A DNA stretch of 64,000 nt from assembly GCF_009793335.1 (NCBI RefSeq), contig NZ_WING01000001.1, positions 186,001 through 250,000 on the forward strand, in the 5' to 3' direction. The notes under the pieces were generated by a model. The model was not told where the DNA came from and searched no databases. It was given only the letters and a program-made list of their open reading frames with translations. Shown in pieces: positions 1-10,569 of this stretch. Made by a program: the position numbers and the translations under genes. How positions within the stretch are numbered: position 1 is the stretch's first letter; the number at the start of each line of letters is the position of its first letter. Source of the DNA: Actinomadura sp. J1-007. Its GTDB lineage: Bacteria > Actinomycetota > Actinomycetes > Streptosporangiales > Streptosporangiaceae.

Positions 1-194
1 ACGTACACCTTGGCGCCGAGGTCGCCGAGCTGGCCGAGCAGCTCGGAGTCGCGCGCGTCGCTGCCGGACACGGCGATGCCGCGCCGGAGCATGACGCGGG
101 CGATGCCGGACATGCCGGCGCCGCCGATCGCGATGAAGTGGACCCGGCCGAGCTCCCCCGCCGGGACGACGTCCCCGGGCGTGACCAGGCTCAT
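1..194 (-). CDS. murC: UDP-N-acetylmuramate--L-alanine ligase (MurC), N-terminal fragment
   Basis: Only the first 64 or so residues are inside the window; the gene runs off the left edge. MurC adds L-alanine to UDP-MurNAc, the first amino-acid ligation of cytoplasmic peptidoglycan precursor synthesis. The fragment shows the Rossmann-like opening of the family, [18 protein letters not shown], followed by a GSDAR stretch. The ATG at 192-194 overlaps the murG stop codon as ATGA, so translation is probably coupled. Position after murG in a dcw cluster supports the call. Confidence 0.88.
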   Translation of the reverse strand, partial: MSLVTPGDVVPAGELGRVHFIAIGGAGMSGIARVMLRRGIAVSGSDARDSELLGQLGDLGAKVY

Positions 195-1285
195 CGTCCG
201 CCGCTCGCGGAGTTGACGACCTCGTACACCATCCGGGCGAGGGCGACGTCGGCGTCGCGCTTGCCCATCCGGCCCGCCGCCTCCGACATGTGCGCGACCC
301 GGGACGGGTCGGCGAGGACGGGCAGCAGGTTCTGCCCGATCCAGTCGGGGCTCAGCTCGGCGTCGTCGACCAGCAGCCCGCCGCCTCCCTGGACGATCGG
401 CTCGGCGTTCAGCCGCTGCTCGCCGTTGCCGATCGGGAGCGGCACGTACACCGCCGGGAGCGCGACCGCGGCCAGCTCCGCGCAGGTCATCGCGCCCGCG
501 CGGCACATCGCCATGTCGGCCGCCGCGTACGCCAGGTCCATCCGGTCGCAGTAGGGGATCGTGACGTACTGCGGGCCGCCCTGGACCGGCTCGGGCTCCT
601 CGGTGTTCTTCGGGCCGACGATGTGGAGCACCTGGATCCCGGCCTGCCGGAACCACGGCGCCGCCGCGACCGCCGCGCGGTTGAGCGAGCGGGCGCCCTG
701 CGAGCCGCCGAAGATCAGCAGCGTGGGCAGGTCGGGCAGCAGCCCGAAGTAGGACCGGGCCTTGTCGCCCATCGCGAGCCGGTCGAGCGCGGCGACCTCC
801 CGCCGCAGCGGGATGCCGACGAACGTCGCGTTCGGCAGCGGCGAGTCGGGGTGCGAGACCGCGACGTGGTCGGTGAACCGGGCGCCGAGCTTGTTGGCCA
901 GGCCCGGCTTCGGGTTGGCCTCGTGCACGATGATCGGCACCTTGCGCTTGCGCGCGGCGAGGTAGCCGGGCGTCGCCACGTACCCGCCGAAGCCGACCAG
1001 GATGTCGGCCCGCGCCTGGTCGAGCACCGACGCCGCCGCGTTGATCGCCCCGCGCAGCCGGCCCGGCACCGACAGCAGCTGGGGGGTCAGCGTGCGCGGG
1101 AGCGGCACGGGCGGGATCAGGGCGAGTTCGTAGCCGCGCTGCGGGACCAGGCGGGTCTCCAGCCCGCGCTCGGTGCCGAGGCACGTGATCCCCACGTTCG
1201 GATCGTTGCGGCGCAGCGCGTCGGCGAGGGCCAGTGCGGGCTCGATGTGTCCGGCGGTGCCGCCGCCGGCCAGGACAACCCTCAT
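191..1285 (-). CDS. murG: UDP-N-acetylglucosamine transferase MurG
   Basis: MurG transfers GlcNAc from UDP-GlcNAc to lipid I to make lipid II at the inner face of the membrane. The 364-residue product starts [19 protein letters not shown], the glycine-rich N-terminal G-loop of the GT28 family, and has the second loop [13 protein letters not shown] near residue 195. The C-terminal donor-binding part includes [13 protein letters not shown] and [13 protein letters not shown] (usually H/N-x-QxxNA). An AAGGAG lies just before the ATG at 1285. It is separated from ftsW by about 115 bp in which I see nothing else, and its stop overlaps the murC start. Confidence 0.95.
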   Translation of the reverse strand: MRVVLAGGGTAGHIEPALALADALRRNDPNVGITCLGTERGLETRLVPQRGYELALIPPVPLPRTLTPQLLSVPGRLRGAINAAASVLDQARADILVGFGGYVATPGYLAARKRKVPIIVHEANPKPGLANKLGARFTDHVAVSHPDSPLPNATFVGIPLRREVAALDRLAMGDKARSYFGLLPDLPTLLIFGGSQGARSLNRAAVAAAPWFRQAGIQVLHIVGPKNTEEPEPVQGGPQYVTIPYCDRMDLAYAAADMAMCRAGAMTCAELAAVALPAVYVPLPIGNGEQRLNAEPIVQGGGGLLVDDAELSPDWIGQNLLPVLADPSRVAHMSEAAGRMGKRDADVALARMVYEVVNSASGGR

Positions 1286-1400
1286 GCTCCTTGACAACTC
1301 CTCAGCGTGTTCGTGGTGGCGGTGCCGTGCAGCCCGCTTCCCGTGCCGCGCCGGCCGGCGGGGGACGGGCGCCCGGCCCCGGGGCACCCCGGTGCGGGGT

Positions 1401-2657
1401 TCAGCGCCGTGCCAGGCCCAGCCAGCTTAGAGCCCTCGGGACCGGTCCGGGACCCCGTGCGGCGAGCGCCTGGCGCGCGCCGGGCTCCCGCTTGGCGAAC
1501 GCCAGCATCATGCCGAGGGCGATCAGCGTCGGGATCAGCGCCGAGCCGCCGTACGACACCAGCGGCAGCGGGATCCCTGTGATCGGGAGCACACGGATCA
1601 CCGCGCCGATGTTGACGACGGCCTGCACCACCAGCCAGGCCGTGGTGCCGGCGGCGGCGAGCCGGGTGAACGGATCCTTGACGCGGCGGGCGATGCGCAG
1701 CCCCGCGTACGCCAGCACGCCGAACAGCCCGAGCACGACGAGCGTCCCGACGAGGCCGAGCTCCTCGCCGACGATCGCGAAGATGAAGTCGGTCTCGGCG
1801 TGCGGGAGGTAGTCCCACTTCGCCCGCCCCTCCCCCAGGCCCGTGCCGAACAGGCCGCCGGAGGCGACCGCGAACAGGCCCTGGGTGCCCTGGTAGTTGG
1901 TGGTGAGCTGGTCGCCGGCCGGGTCGAGGAAGCCGGTGAGGCGCTGCATCCGGTACGGCTCGACGAGGATCAGGATGGACACCAGCAGGCCGACCAGGCC
2001 GATGATGCCGACGAACAGCCGGCCGGGCGCGCCGACCACCCACAGCAGCGCCAGGAAGATCGTCAGCAGGACGAGGGTGGTGCCGAGGTCGTTGCCGAGC
2101 ATCACCAGCAGGACCAGCAGGCCCGCGCCGGGCAGCAGCGGCATCAGCAGCGGCCGCCACTCGGTGAGCTGCCCGAGGCGCTCCTTGCGGGCCAGCAGGT
2201 CGGCGCCCCACAGCACGAGGCCGAGCTTGGCGGGCTCGGACGGCTGGAGCTGGAGCGGCCCGAAGCTGATCCAGCGGGTCGCGCCGCCCGCCGAACGGCC
2301 GAGGCCGGGCACCAGCACCAGGACGAGCGCGACGATCGACAGCAGCAGCAGCGGGTAGGCGAGGGCCCGGAACGTCTTGACCGGCAGCCGGGACGCCAGC
2401 CACATGCCGGGCAGGCCGATCGCCATCCACATGGCCTGCTTCTGGAACAGCGCGTACGCCGAGCCGGTCTCCTGGAGCTGCTTCACGCTGGACGCCGACA
2501 GCACCATGGTCAGCCCGAGCGCGAGCAGCATCACCGACGTGCCGAGCACCAGGTAGTACGAGGTGAGCGGGCGGTCGAGCAGCCCGATCGCGGCGGCCGT
2601 CTGCTCGCGCCAGGCGGGCCTGCGCTCCTCGGGGTCCTCCGCCGGCACGGCGGTCAC
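1401..2657 (-). CDS. ftsW: Peptidoglycan glycosyltransferase FtsW (SEDS family)
   Basis: FtsW polymerises lipid II at the division septum together with the class B PBP FtsI. The 418-residue protein has about ten hydrophobic segments and SEDS landmarks: an early TM region with [32 protein letters not shown], and the C-terminal [14 protein letters not shown] signature. The GTG start at 2657 overlaps the murD stop as GTGA, which fixes the start better than the much longer open frame reading through murD. The C-terminus is Arg/Pro-rich. It belongs to the dcw operon between murD and murG. Confidence 0.93.
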   Translation of the reverse strand: MTAVPAEDPEERRPAWREQTAAAIGLLDRPLTSYYLVLGTSVMLLALGLTMVLSASSVKQLQETGSAYALFQKQAMWMAIGLPGMWLASRLPVKTFRALAYPLLLLSIVALVLVLVPGLGRSAGGATRWISFGPLQLQPSEPAKLGLVLWGADLLARKERLGQLTEWRPLLMPLLPGAGLLVLLVMLGNDLGTTLVLLTIFLALLWVVGAPGRLFVGIIGLVGLLVSILILVEPYRMQRLTGFLDPAGDQLTTNYQGTQGLFAVASGGLFGTGLGEGRAKWDYLPHAETDFIFAIVGEELGLVGTLVVLGLFGVLAYAGLRIARRVKDPFTRLAAAGTTAWLVVQAVVNIGAVIRVLPITGIPLPLVSYGGSALIPTLIALGMMLAFAKREPGARQALAARGPGPVPRALSWLGLARR

Positions 2658-4057
2658 GGGCGCGCCCGGGGCTCCGGGTCCGGCGCGAGCCGCCGGACGG
2701 CCGCGATGAACGCGTCGCCGCGCGCCGGGTAGTTGGCGAACATGTCGAAGGAGGCCCCCACGGGGGCGAGCAGCACGGTGTCGCCCGGCCGGGCGAGCGC
2801 GGCGGCTTCGGTCACGACGCGGTCCATCGCCCCAGTGTCGGTGTCCGGAACGTCCACGACCGGGACATCCGGCGCGTGTCGCGCGAGCGCCTCGGCGATC
2901 CGGCGCCGGTCGCGGCCCATCAGGACGGCGCCGCGCAGCCGGGGCGCGCAGGACGCCACGAGGTCGTCGACGTCCAGGCCCTTGAGCAGGCCGCCCGCGA
3001 TCCACACGATCGGCTCGTACGCGGCGAGGGACGCGGCGGCGGCGTGCGGCTGCGTCGCCTTGGAGTCGTTGACGTAGGCGACCCCGCCGATGTCGGCGAC
3101 GTGCTGGATCCGGTGCGGGTCGGGCACGAAGGACCGCAGGCCCTCCCTGACCGCCTCCGGCGGCACGCCGAACGCGCGGGCGAGCCCGGCGGCGGCGAGG
3201 GCGTTGGCGACGTTGTGCGGGGCGAACGGCCGCACGTCGTCCAGCGCGGCCAGCTCGGCGGCCTCGCGCGCCGGGTCGGCGGTGAACGCCCGGTCGACCA
3301 GGAGCTCCTCGACCACGCCGATCTGCCCCGGCGCAGGAACGCCCAGCGTGAACCCGGCGGCCCGTTCGGCGGGGGCCGCGAGCGCGGCGGCGGCCGGGTC
3401 GTCGTCGTTGCGGACGGCGATGGTGGACGGCGCGAAGATCTTGCCCTTGGCGGCGGTGTACGCCTCCATGGAGCCGTGCCAGTCGAGGTGGTCGGGCGCG
3501 ATGTTGAGCACGGTCGCCGCGTACGGCGCGAGCCCGCTCGACCAGTGGAGCTGGTAGCTGGACAGCTCCACGGCGAGCACGTCGTACGGGTCGGCGACCG
3601 CCTCCACGATCGGCGTGCCGACGTTGCCGACGGCGAGGGCCCGGTGCCCGGCGGCGGTCAGCATGGACGCCAGCATCCGCACGACGGTGGTCTTGCCGTC
3701 GGTGCCGGTGATCGCCAGCCACGGCGCGGCGTCGCGCGGACGGAGCCGCCAGGCCAGCTCGACCTCGCCGATGATCTCGATCCCGGCGCCGGCCGCCGCC
3801 GCGAGCAGCGGCACGTCGGGCCGCCAGCCCGGGGAGGTGACGACCAGGTCCGTCCCCTCCGGGAGGGTCTCGCCGTCGCCGAGCCGCACGGCGACCCCGC
3901 GCGCCTCCAGTTCGGCGGCGTGGCCGCGCCGCGCCTCGTCGTCGCCGCCGTCCACGATCGTCACGCGCGCGCCGCGGCCCGCGAGCGCGCGCGCCGCGGC
4001 CCGCCCGGACACGCCGAGCCCCGCCACGCAGACCGGAAGGCCCTCCCACCGGGTCAC
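2654..4057 (-). CDS. murD: UDP-N-acetylmuramoyl-L-alanine--D-glutamate ligase (MurD)
   Basis: MurD adds D-glutamate to UDP-MurNAc-L-Ala. The 467-residue product has the N-terminal nucleotide-sugar domain (VCVAGLGVSGRAAA), the ATP loop GTDGKTTVVRML near residue 115, the central motif APDHLDWHGSMEAY, and the C-terminal domain with NDSKATQPHA and APVGASFDMFANYPARGDAF, which is typical of MurD. The start is GTG at 4057 with only a weak upstream purine stretch. About 100 bp upstream, before the mraY stop, there are short repeated GTCACTTCGCGCG-like blocks and nothing coding. Confidence 0.95.
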   Translation of the reverse strand: MTRWEGLPVCVAGLGVSGRAAARALAGRGARVTIVDGGDDEARRGHAAELEARGVAVRLGDGETLPEGTDLVVTSPGWRPDVPLLAAAAGAGIEIIGEVELAWRLRPRDAAPWLAITGTDGKTTVVRMLASMLTAAGHRALAVGNVGTPIVEAVADPYDVLAVELSSYQLHWSSGLAPYAATVLNIAPDHLDWHGSMEAYTAAKGKIFAPSTIAVRNDDDPAAAALAAPAERAAGFTLGVPAPGQIGVVEELLVDRAFTADPAREAAELAALDDVRPFAPHNVANALAAAGLARAFGVPPEAVREGLRSFVPDPHRIQHVADIGGVAYVNDSKATQPHAAAASLAAYEPIVWIAGGLLKGLDVDDLVASCAPRLRGAVLMGRDRRRIAEALARHAPDVPVVDVPDTDTGAMDRVVTEAAALARPGDTVLLAPVGASFDMFANYPARGDAFIAAVRRLAPDPEPRARP

Positions 4058-4155
4058 CTGCCGAACACCGCCACTTCCCGCACGCCCTCACTCCTCGCAC
4101 ACCCGCGCCTCGCGCGGACCGTCACTTCGCGCGCCCCGTCACGTCGCGCGCGGCG

Positions 4156-5216
4156 TCACTTCTTCGGCATCCATTCGAGGTAGAACAGGCCGAGGCCGAT
4201 CGCCACGAACAGCGCCGACATCAGCCAGAACCGCACGACGATCGTGGTCTCGGCCCAGCCGGACAGCTCGAAATGGTGCTGCAACGGCGCCATCTTGAAC
4301 ACGCGTTTCTTGGTCAGCTTGAACCCGCCCACCTGGATGATCACCGACAGCGTGATCATCACGATCAGGCCGGCGAGGATCGCCAGCAGGAACTGGGTGC
4401 GGGTCAGGATGGCGAGGCCGACCAGCACGCCGCCGAGGGCCAGCGAGCCGGTGTCGCCCATGAAGATCTTGGCCGGGGGGCGTTCCACCACAGGAAGCCG
4501 AACACGCCGCCGAGCACCGCCGCCGCGACGACGGCGAGGTCGAGGGGGTCGCGGACGCTGTAGCAGCCGGGGCCGAGGCCGGCGTCGTAGCAGCTGTTGC
4601 GCAGCTGCCAGTTGCCGATGATCACGTACGCGGCGAGCACCATGCCCGCCGGGCCCGCGGCCAGGCCGTCCAGCCCGTCGGTCAGGTTCACGCCGTTGGA
4701 CATCGCCGCGATGAGCAGCAGCGCCCACACCACGAACAGGTACGGGCCGATCGAGGGGCCGAAGTCGCGCAGGAACGACAGGTGGGGGTCGGCGGGGGTG
4801 ACGTCGTAGCCGTTGGGGAAGTTCAGCGAGGCGATCGCGAAGATCACGCCGACCAGCACGATCCCGATCATCTTGGCGCCGCTGCGCAGGCCGAGGCTGC
4901 GCTGCTTGAACACCTTGATGTAGTCGTCGACGAACCCGACGAACCCGAGCCCGGTCATCAGGAACAGCACCAGGATGCCCGACACCGTCGGCACGTTGCC
5001 GGTGAACAGGTGCGCCGCCGCGTAGCCGACGAGCGACCCGACGATGAACACCGTGCCGCCCATCGTGGGCGTCCCGCGCTTGTTGAGGTGGGCCTCGGGG
5101 CCCTCCTCGCGGATCATCTGGCCGTACCCGAGCCGGTTGACGACGCGGATCCAGAACGGCGTCCCCACCATCACGAAGATCAGCGCCACGCCGGCGGCGA
5201 TGATGATGTTGGTCAT
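4156..5216 (-). CDS. mraY: Phospho-MurNAc-pentapeptide translocase MraY (single-base frame break)
   Basis: MraY attaches phospho-MurNAc-pentapeptide to undecaprenyl phosphate to make lipid I, an integral membrane step. The N-terminal part (MTNIIIAAG) contains [22 protein letters not shown] with the catalytic Asp pair, and [12 protein letters not shown]. After FLWWNAP the frame breaks at the G run 4475-4480. The next frame continues [15 protein letters not shown], ..[12 protein letters not shown] and ends EWMPKK. Restoring one C gives 353 residues, the normal MraY length, so this is almost certainly a sequencing error in an essential gene. The ATG at 5216 overlaps the murF stop. Confidence 0.93.
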
Positions 5217-6628
5217 GCGCCCGCACCGCCCGTGGACGGCGCGCCGGCCTCCAGCAGGCCGGCCGCGGCCCGCTCCAGCCCGGCGACGCGAGAGCCCTTC
5301 ACCAGTACGACGTCCCGCGGTCTCAGCCGCTCCCTGAGCACGGTCACCGCCGCGCCGACGTCATCCACCTGTACGCACTCTCCCGTCCATGACCCCACCT
5401 GCCCGGCCCCTTCGGCCATCGCCGCCGCGTTCGCGCCGACCACCACGAGGCCGGCGAACCCGCCGCGCGCGACATGCTCCCCGATCTTGGCATGTTCCGC
5501 CGCGGCGGAGGCACCGAGCTCGGCCATCTCCCCCAGCACCGCGTACGCGCGGCGGCCGCGGGCCATGTGCAGCACCACGTCCAGCGCGGCCCGCATCGAA
5601 TCGGGGTTGGCGTTGTAGGCGTCGTTGACGACGGTCACGCCGTCGGGCCGCTCGGTGACCTCCATCCGCCACCTGCTGGCCGGCCGGGCCTCCGACAGCG
5701 CCGCGGCGACGTCGGCGGCGTCCAGCCCCGCGGCGCGCGCCGCCGCGGCGGCGGCCAGGGCGTTGGCGACGGCGTGCGAGCCGTGCAGCCGCAGCGCCAC
5801 CGGGGCCGACGCCTCCGGCGTGACCAGCGTGAACGAGGCGCGGCCCGCGTCGTCCAGCCGCTCGTCGACGGCCCGTACGGTCGCGTCGGGCCCCCGGCCG
5901 AACGTCACGACCGGCGCCGCCGTGCGCGCCGCCATGGCCCGCACGCGCGGGTCGTCGGCGTTGAGCACGGCGGTGCCGCCGGGGTCCAGCGCCTCGACCA
6001 TCTCGCCCTTCGCGCGGGCCACCATCTCCTGGCCGCCGAACTCGCCGATGTGGGCGGTGCCGACGTTCAGCACCACGCCGACGTCGGGCCGGGCGATCCC
6101 GGTGAGGTAGGCGATGTGACCGACGCCACGCGCGCCCATCTCCAGCACCAGGTACCGGGTGCCCTCGTCGGCGCGCAGGACGGTCAGCGGCAGGCCGATC
6201 TCGTTGTTGAACGACCCGGCCGGCGCGACCGTCGGCCCGGCCCGGCTCACGACCTGCGCGATGAGGTCCTTGGTGGAGGTCTTGCCCGCCGAGCCGGTGA
6301 CCGCGATCACCGTGGTGTCCGGGAGCCGCCCGAGCACGCCGCGCGCGAGCCGTCCGAGGCCCTCCTGGGCGTCGCCGACGACCACGGCCGGCCCGGCGCC
6401 GCCGTCCAGGGGACGCTGCGCGAGCACCCCCGCGGCGCCGGACGCGAGCGCGGCGCCCGCGAAGTCGTGCCCGTCGGCGTGCTCGCCGCGCAGCGCGACG
6501 AACAGCGCGCCCGGCTCCACCGCTCGGGAGTCGATGACCACGGGCCCGGTCACCTCGGCGTCCGGACGGCCCCCCTCCAGGGTGCCTCCGGTGAGCTCCG
6601 CGATCGTCGACAGCGGAAGTGGGATCAC
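5213..6628 (-). CDS. murF: UDP-MurNAc-tripeptide--D-Ala-D-Ala ligase (MurF)
   Basis: MurF adds D-alanyl-D-alanine to complete the UDP-MurNAc pentapeptide. The 471-residue product has the three Mur-ligase parts: an N-terminal domain ([15 protein letters not shown]), the ATP loop [16 protein letters not shown] around residue 115, the motif [12 protein letters not shown], and a C-terminal domain starting at [13 protein letters not shown], the MurF hallmark. The GTG start at 6628 overlaps the murE stop as GTGA, and its own stop overlaps the mraY ATG, so murE-murF-mraY are translationally linked. Confidence 0.95.
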   Translation of the reverse strand: MIPLPLSTIAELTGGTLEGGRPDAEVTGPVVIDSRAVEPGALFVALRGEHADGHDFAGAALASGAAGVLAQRPLDGGAGPAVVVGDAQEGLGRLARGVLGRLPDTTVIAVTGSAGKTSTKDLIAQVVSRAGPTVAPAGSFNNEIGLPLTVLRADEGTRYLVLEMGARGVGHIAYLTGIARPDVGVVLNVGTAHIGEFGGQEMVARAKGEMVEALDPGGTAVLNADDPRVRAMAARTAAPVVTFGRGPDATVRAVDERLDDAGRASFTLVTPEASAPVALRLHGSHAVANALAAAAAARAAGLDAADVAAALSEARPASRWRMEVTERPDGVTVVNDAYNANPDSMRAALDVVLHMARGRRAYAVLGEMAELGASAAAEHAKIGEHVARGGFAGLVVVGANAAAMAEGAGQVGSWTGECVQVDDVGAAVTVLRERLRPRDVVLVKGSRVAGLERAAAGLLEAGAPSTGGAGA

Positions 6629-8199
6629 GCCTGCGTCCCGTCCCCTCTCAGATTGCGCGCGCCGCGCCGTGCGCCGCGCAGCGCCTCGCGGACGACCTCG
6701 CGGTCGTCGAACGCGAGGACTTCGCCCGCCACGTACTGCCCCTGCTCGTGCCCCTTGCCCGCGACGACGACCACGTCGCCGCGGCGGGCCCGGCCGACCG
6801 CCATCTCGATGGCGGCGGCGCGGTCGGGCTCCACCACGATGTGCGCGCGCTCCCGCTGCGGCACCTTGAGCCCGCCCTCGACCATAGCGGCGAGGATCGT
6901 CAGGGGGTCTTCGGACCGGGGGTTGTCGTTGGTGAAGTACGCCATGTCGGCGAGCCGCGCCGCCGCCTCGCCCATCAGCGGGCGCTTGCCGCGATCGCGG
7001 TCGCCGCCGCAGCCGATGACGATCGCCAGCCGGCCCTCGGTGACGGGACGCAGCGCCTCCAGCACCGCCTCGACCGCGCCGGGCTTGTGCGAGTAGTCGA
7101 CCAGCGTGACGAACTCCTGGCCCTCGTCGACCCGTTCCAGGCGGCCGGGGACGCCCGGCAGCGACGCGACGCCGTGCACCGCGGTCGGCAGCGGGATGCC
7201 CGCCTCGACCAGCGCGACGATCGCCGCCAGCGCGTTGGCCACGTTGAACGGCCCGGTCAGCCGGACGGCCGCGTCGGCCTCGATCCCGCCGGGCCCGACG
7301 ACGCGGAACACGCTCCCGTCGGCGCCCACGCGCACGTCCTCGGCCCGCCAGTCGGCCGCCGGGTCGCCGGTCGCCGAGAACGTCGTCGTCGGGATCGTGG
7401 CGACCTCCAGCAGCTCGCGGCCGAAGTGGTCGTCGAGGTTGACCACGCCGACGCGGCTGTAGTCCGGCGTGAACAGCCGGGCCTTCGCCATGAAGTAGTC
7501 GTGCATGGTCGGGTGGTAGTCGAGGTGGTCCTGCGACAGGTTCGTGAAGATCGCCACGTCGTAGTGGGCGCCGCCGACCCGGCCCTGCTCCAGCGCGTGG
7601 CTGGACACCTCCATCGCGCCCGCGCCGATGCCCTGCTCCCGCATCATCGCGAAGATCGCGTGCAGGTCGGTGGCCTCGGGCGTGGTCAGCGAGCTCGGCA
7701 GCCGCCGGTCGCCGATGCGCATCTCGACGGTGCCGACCACGCCGGTGTCGATCCCGGCGGCGCGCAGCCCCGCCTCCAGCAGGTAGACGGTGGTGGTCTT
7801 GCCGCTGGTGCCGGTGACGCCGATCAGGGTCAGGTCGCGGGCGGGCTCGCCGTACACCCAGGCCGCGGCGTCGCCGAGCCGCTTGCGCGGGTCCTTGACC
7901 ACCAGGACGGGCAGGCCGGTCGCGGCGGACGGGTCGTAGCCGTCGACGTCGGTGAGGACCGCCACCGCGCCGTTCGCGGCCGCCTGCTCGGAGAAGCGCG
8001 CGCCGTGCGTGCGGGTGCCGGGCAGCGCCGCGTACAGGTCGCCGGGCTCCACCGCGCGCGAGTCGTGCGTGATGCCGGTCACCGCGACGCCCTCGAACGC
8101 GCCCCCCGGCTCCCCGGGCCCGCCGGGCCGGTCCGTTCCGATGCCGAGGAGCGCCGCGAGCCCGCTCAGCGGACGGGCCGGATTCGTCGTCGGGCGCAT
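6625..8199 (-). CDS. murE: UDP-MurNAc-L-Ala-D-Glu--meso-diaminopimelate ligase (MurE)
   Basis: MurE adds the third stem-peptide residue. The 524-residue protein has the ATP loop GVTGTSGKTTTVYLLEAGL, the motif LSQDHLDYHPTM, and the C-terminal specificity motif DNPRSEDP. DNPR indicates meso-diaminopimelate as the amino acid added, as expected for this type of actinomycete. I place the start at the ATG of 8197-8199 (MRPTTNPARPLSGLAALLG). An in-frame GTG further upstream would add about 19 residues without family similarity. An 80-bp gap separates it from ftsI. Confidence 0.94.
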   Translation of the reverse strand: MRPTTNPARPLSGLAALLGIGTDRPGGPGEPGGAFEGVAVTGITHDSRAVEPGDLYAALPGTRTHGARFSEQAAANGAVAVLTDVDGYDPSAATGLPVLVVKDPRKRLGDAAAWVYGEPARDLTLIGVTGTSGKTTTVYLLEAGLRAAGIDTGVVGTVEMRIGDRRLPSSLTTPEATDLHAIFAMMREQGIGAGAMEVSSHALEQGRVGGAHYDVAIFTNLSQDHLDYHPTMHDYFMAKARLFTPDYSRVGVVNLDDHFGRELLEVATIPTTTFSATGDPAADWRAEDVRVGADGSVFRVVGPGGIEADAAVRLTGPFNVANALAAIVALVEAGIPLPTAVHGVASLPGVPGRLERVDEGQEFVTLVDYSHKPGAVEAVLEALRPVTEGRLAIVIGCGGDRDRGKRPLMGEAAARLADMAYFTNDNPRSEDPLTILAAMVEGGLKVPQRERAHIVVEPDRAAAIEMAVGRARRGDVVVVAGKGHEQGQYVAGEVLAFDDREVVREALRGARRGARNLRGDGTQA

Positions 8200-8280
8200 G
8201 GCGTGTCTTTCGGTACGTACGGAACGGGACTGGTGGGACACCGAAGCTGGACTCACGGCGAGAGAGGGTACTCGCTGCGG

Positions 8281-10547
8281 TCAGCCTCCGGCGCGGATCT
8301 TGACGATCGGCGGTTTGCTCCCCGTCGGCGGGATCTTCCGGGTCTGGAGGGCGAAGCTCATCACGTCCTGGAAGACGGGAGCCGCCGCATCGCCACCATA
8401 GTGGCTGCCCCGCTTGGGGCCTGGAGGACGACCTGGACGACGAGCTGCGGGTCGTCGGCGGGCGCGAACCCGGTGAACGAGGCGGTGAAGCCCCCGCCCC
8501 GGTAGCATCCGCAGCGCGGGTTGACGATCTCGGCCGTCCCGGTCTTGCCCGCCACCCGGTACCCCGGGATCTGGGCCTTCGGCGCGGTGCCCTCCTTGGT
8601 GGTGACGCCCTCCAGCATGTCGCGGATCTGGCGGGCCGTCTCGGCGCTGACGACCTGCCTGCGCTCGGGCGCGGCCGACGGCGTGAACGACCCGTCCTCC
8701 CCGGTCGTGCCGGAGATCAGGTTGGGGGCGACGCGCACGCCGCCGTTGGCGATGGTGGCGTAGACGCTCGCCATCTGCAGCGCGTTGACCGAAACGGTCT
8801 GGCCGAACGCGATCGGGTAGCGGTCGGTGCCGGACCACTTCGACGGCGGCGAGAGCTGCCCCGCCGTCTCGGCGGGCAGCCCCACCCCGGTGCGCTCGCC
8901 GAAGCCGAAGTCGCGCAGGAACGAGTACAGCGTGTTCTGGTCGATCCGCTCGCTCGCCATGATGGTGCCGACGTTGCTGGAGGTGGCGAGCACCCCCGCG
9001 AACGTCAGCCTCTCGACCGGGTGCGGGTGCGAGTCGTGGAACACCCGGTCGTACCGCCTGATCCGGTCGGGCACGGTGAACGGCGTGTCGGGCCGCACCC
9101 CGCCCTTCTCCATCACGGCGGCGGCGGTCACGACCTTGCCCGTGCTGCCCGGCTCGTACGCCTCCTGGACCAGGGGGCTGCCCCAGGCCGACGAGCGGGA
9201 CTTGGCGTAGTTGTTGGGGTCGTAGCCGGGCGCGGACGCCATCGCGAGGAGCTGGCCGTTGCGCGGGTCCATCACCACGACGCTGCCGCTGCGCGCGCCG
9301 GACGCCTTGACCTGCTTCTCGATGGCCTGCTGCGCCTTGAACTGGATGTCGCGCATCAGCGTCAGCCGCAGCCCGCGTCCGGGCACGGGCGGGCGCTTCT
9401 GGTCCTCGCCCATGGGGATGTGCTGGCCCTCCGGGCTGATCTCCACCTGCTGGGAGCCGTCCCGGCCGGCGAGCCTGCCGTTCATGGACGACTCCAGGCC
9501 GGCGGCGCCCTGCCCCGCTCGGTTCACGAAACCTATGACGCCCGCGGCGAGCGAGTCGTTGGGGTACTGCCGCCGGTATTCGGGCAGCGTCCCGATCCCG
9601 AGGAACTTCCACGACAGCACCAGCCGCGCCTGCTCGGGCCGCACGCCGTGCGCGAGGTAGACGAACCGGCTGCCGGGCGTGCTGATCTGCTTCATCACCT
9701 GCGCGGGGTCGAGGCCGAGCGTCGGCGCGAGCGCGCTGACGATCGCCTGCCGCCTATCGGGCTTGATGATGTACGGGTCGGCGAAGATCGCGCGGGCCTC
9801 GACCGTCATCGCGAGCGGGTTGCCCTGCGCGTCGGAGATGTCGCCGCGCACGGCGGGCAGCGTGATCTTCTGGAGCCGCTGCTTCATCGCCTGCTCGGTG
9901 TACTTGCCCGACTCGATCGTCTGGAGCTGGACGAGCCGTCCGGCGAACAGCGACAGCACGAACGCGACGACGAGCAGCCCGACGTTGAGCCGCTTCATCG
10001 GGTCGCGGCGGTGGAACGGGATGCGCGGGCGCGGCCCGCGCGGCGGCGGGCGGCGCCCCGGGCCGCCGGTGCGCGGGCGGCGCGGCCCCTCGCCGCCGGG
10101 ACGGGTCGCGCTCTTGTCCCTCCCCGCGCGCGCACGCGAGGGGAGCGTCGTGCCCGGCCCGGACCGTCCCGCCGCGCTCTTGCCCTGCGCATTTTTGCCC
10201 GCGGCGCTCTTGGGGGCAGTGCTCTTGGGGAGGCGTTCTTCGCCGGCGCGCCCGCGGCCGGGGTGCCGCTCTCCTTGCCCGCGTCCTTGCCGGCGCCGTC
10301 CTTGCTCTTGCCGGACGTGCCTCCGCCGCTCTTGCGGGCGGGGGCACCGTGCCGTTGCGGCCCGGCCGCCGGGAGGCGCTGCCGCCCGGCGGCCGAGGGG
10401 GTTACCCGTGTGACGCCCGGACGCGCGCGCCGCGCCCGGGCCGCTCTTCTCCTCCGGCCCCGCCGTGCCCCGGGGCCCCCGCCCCTGGGAGCCGCGGTTG
10501 CCGCCCGGCGCCGGTCCGCCGGGCCCGCGCCCGGGACGCTTGGTCAC
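8281..10547 (-). CDS. ftsI: Septal class B penicillin-binding protein FtsI/PBP3 (frame breaks)
   Basis: This is the septal D,D-transpeptidase that crosslinks peptidoglycan synthesised by FtsW. After a basic, Pro/Arg/Lys-rich N-terminal tail of about 180 residues comes one TM segment (LNVGLLVVAFVLSLFAGRL), a PBP dimerisation domain (VRGDISDAQGNPLA), and the transpeptidase domain with PGSTGK (Ser-x-x-Lys), ATSSNVGT (SxN) and VAGKTGTAE (KTG). The frame breaks at the G run 8416-8419 and resumes as PKRGSHYGGDAAAPVFQDVM to the stop at 8281. A second probable break at 10227-10230 affects the tail: a Lys/Gly/Ser-rich reading (KSKDGAGKDAGKESG) in the other frame joins smoothly to PKSTAPKS. The exact N-terminus, written here as GTG 10547, is therefore uncertain. 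Confidence 0.92.
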
Positions 10548-10569
10548 CGCTCACCCCGTTCGGCCCCGA

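Noticed and set aside
4156..4500. mraY as a pseudogene.
   Set aside because: The gene is essential and single-copy, both halves are fully conserved, and the break is one base in a six-G run; the sequence-error explanation is far better.
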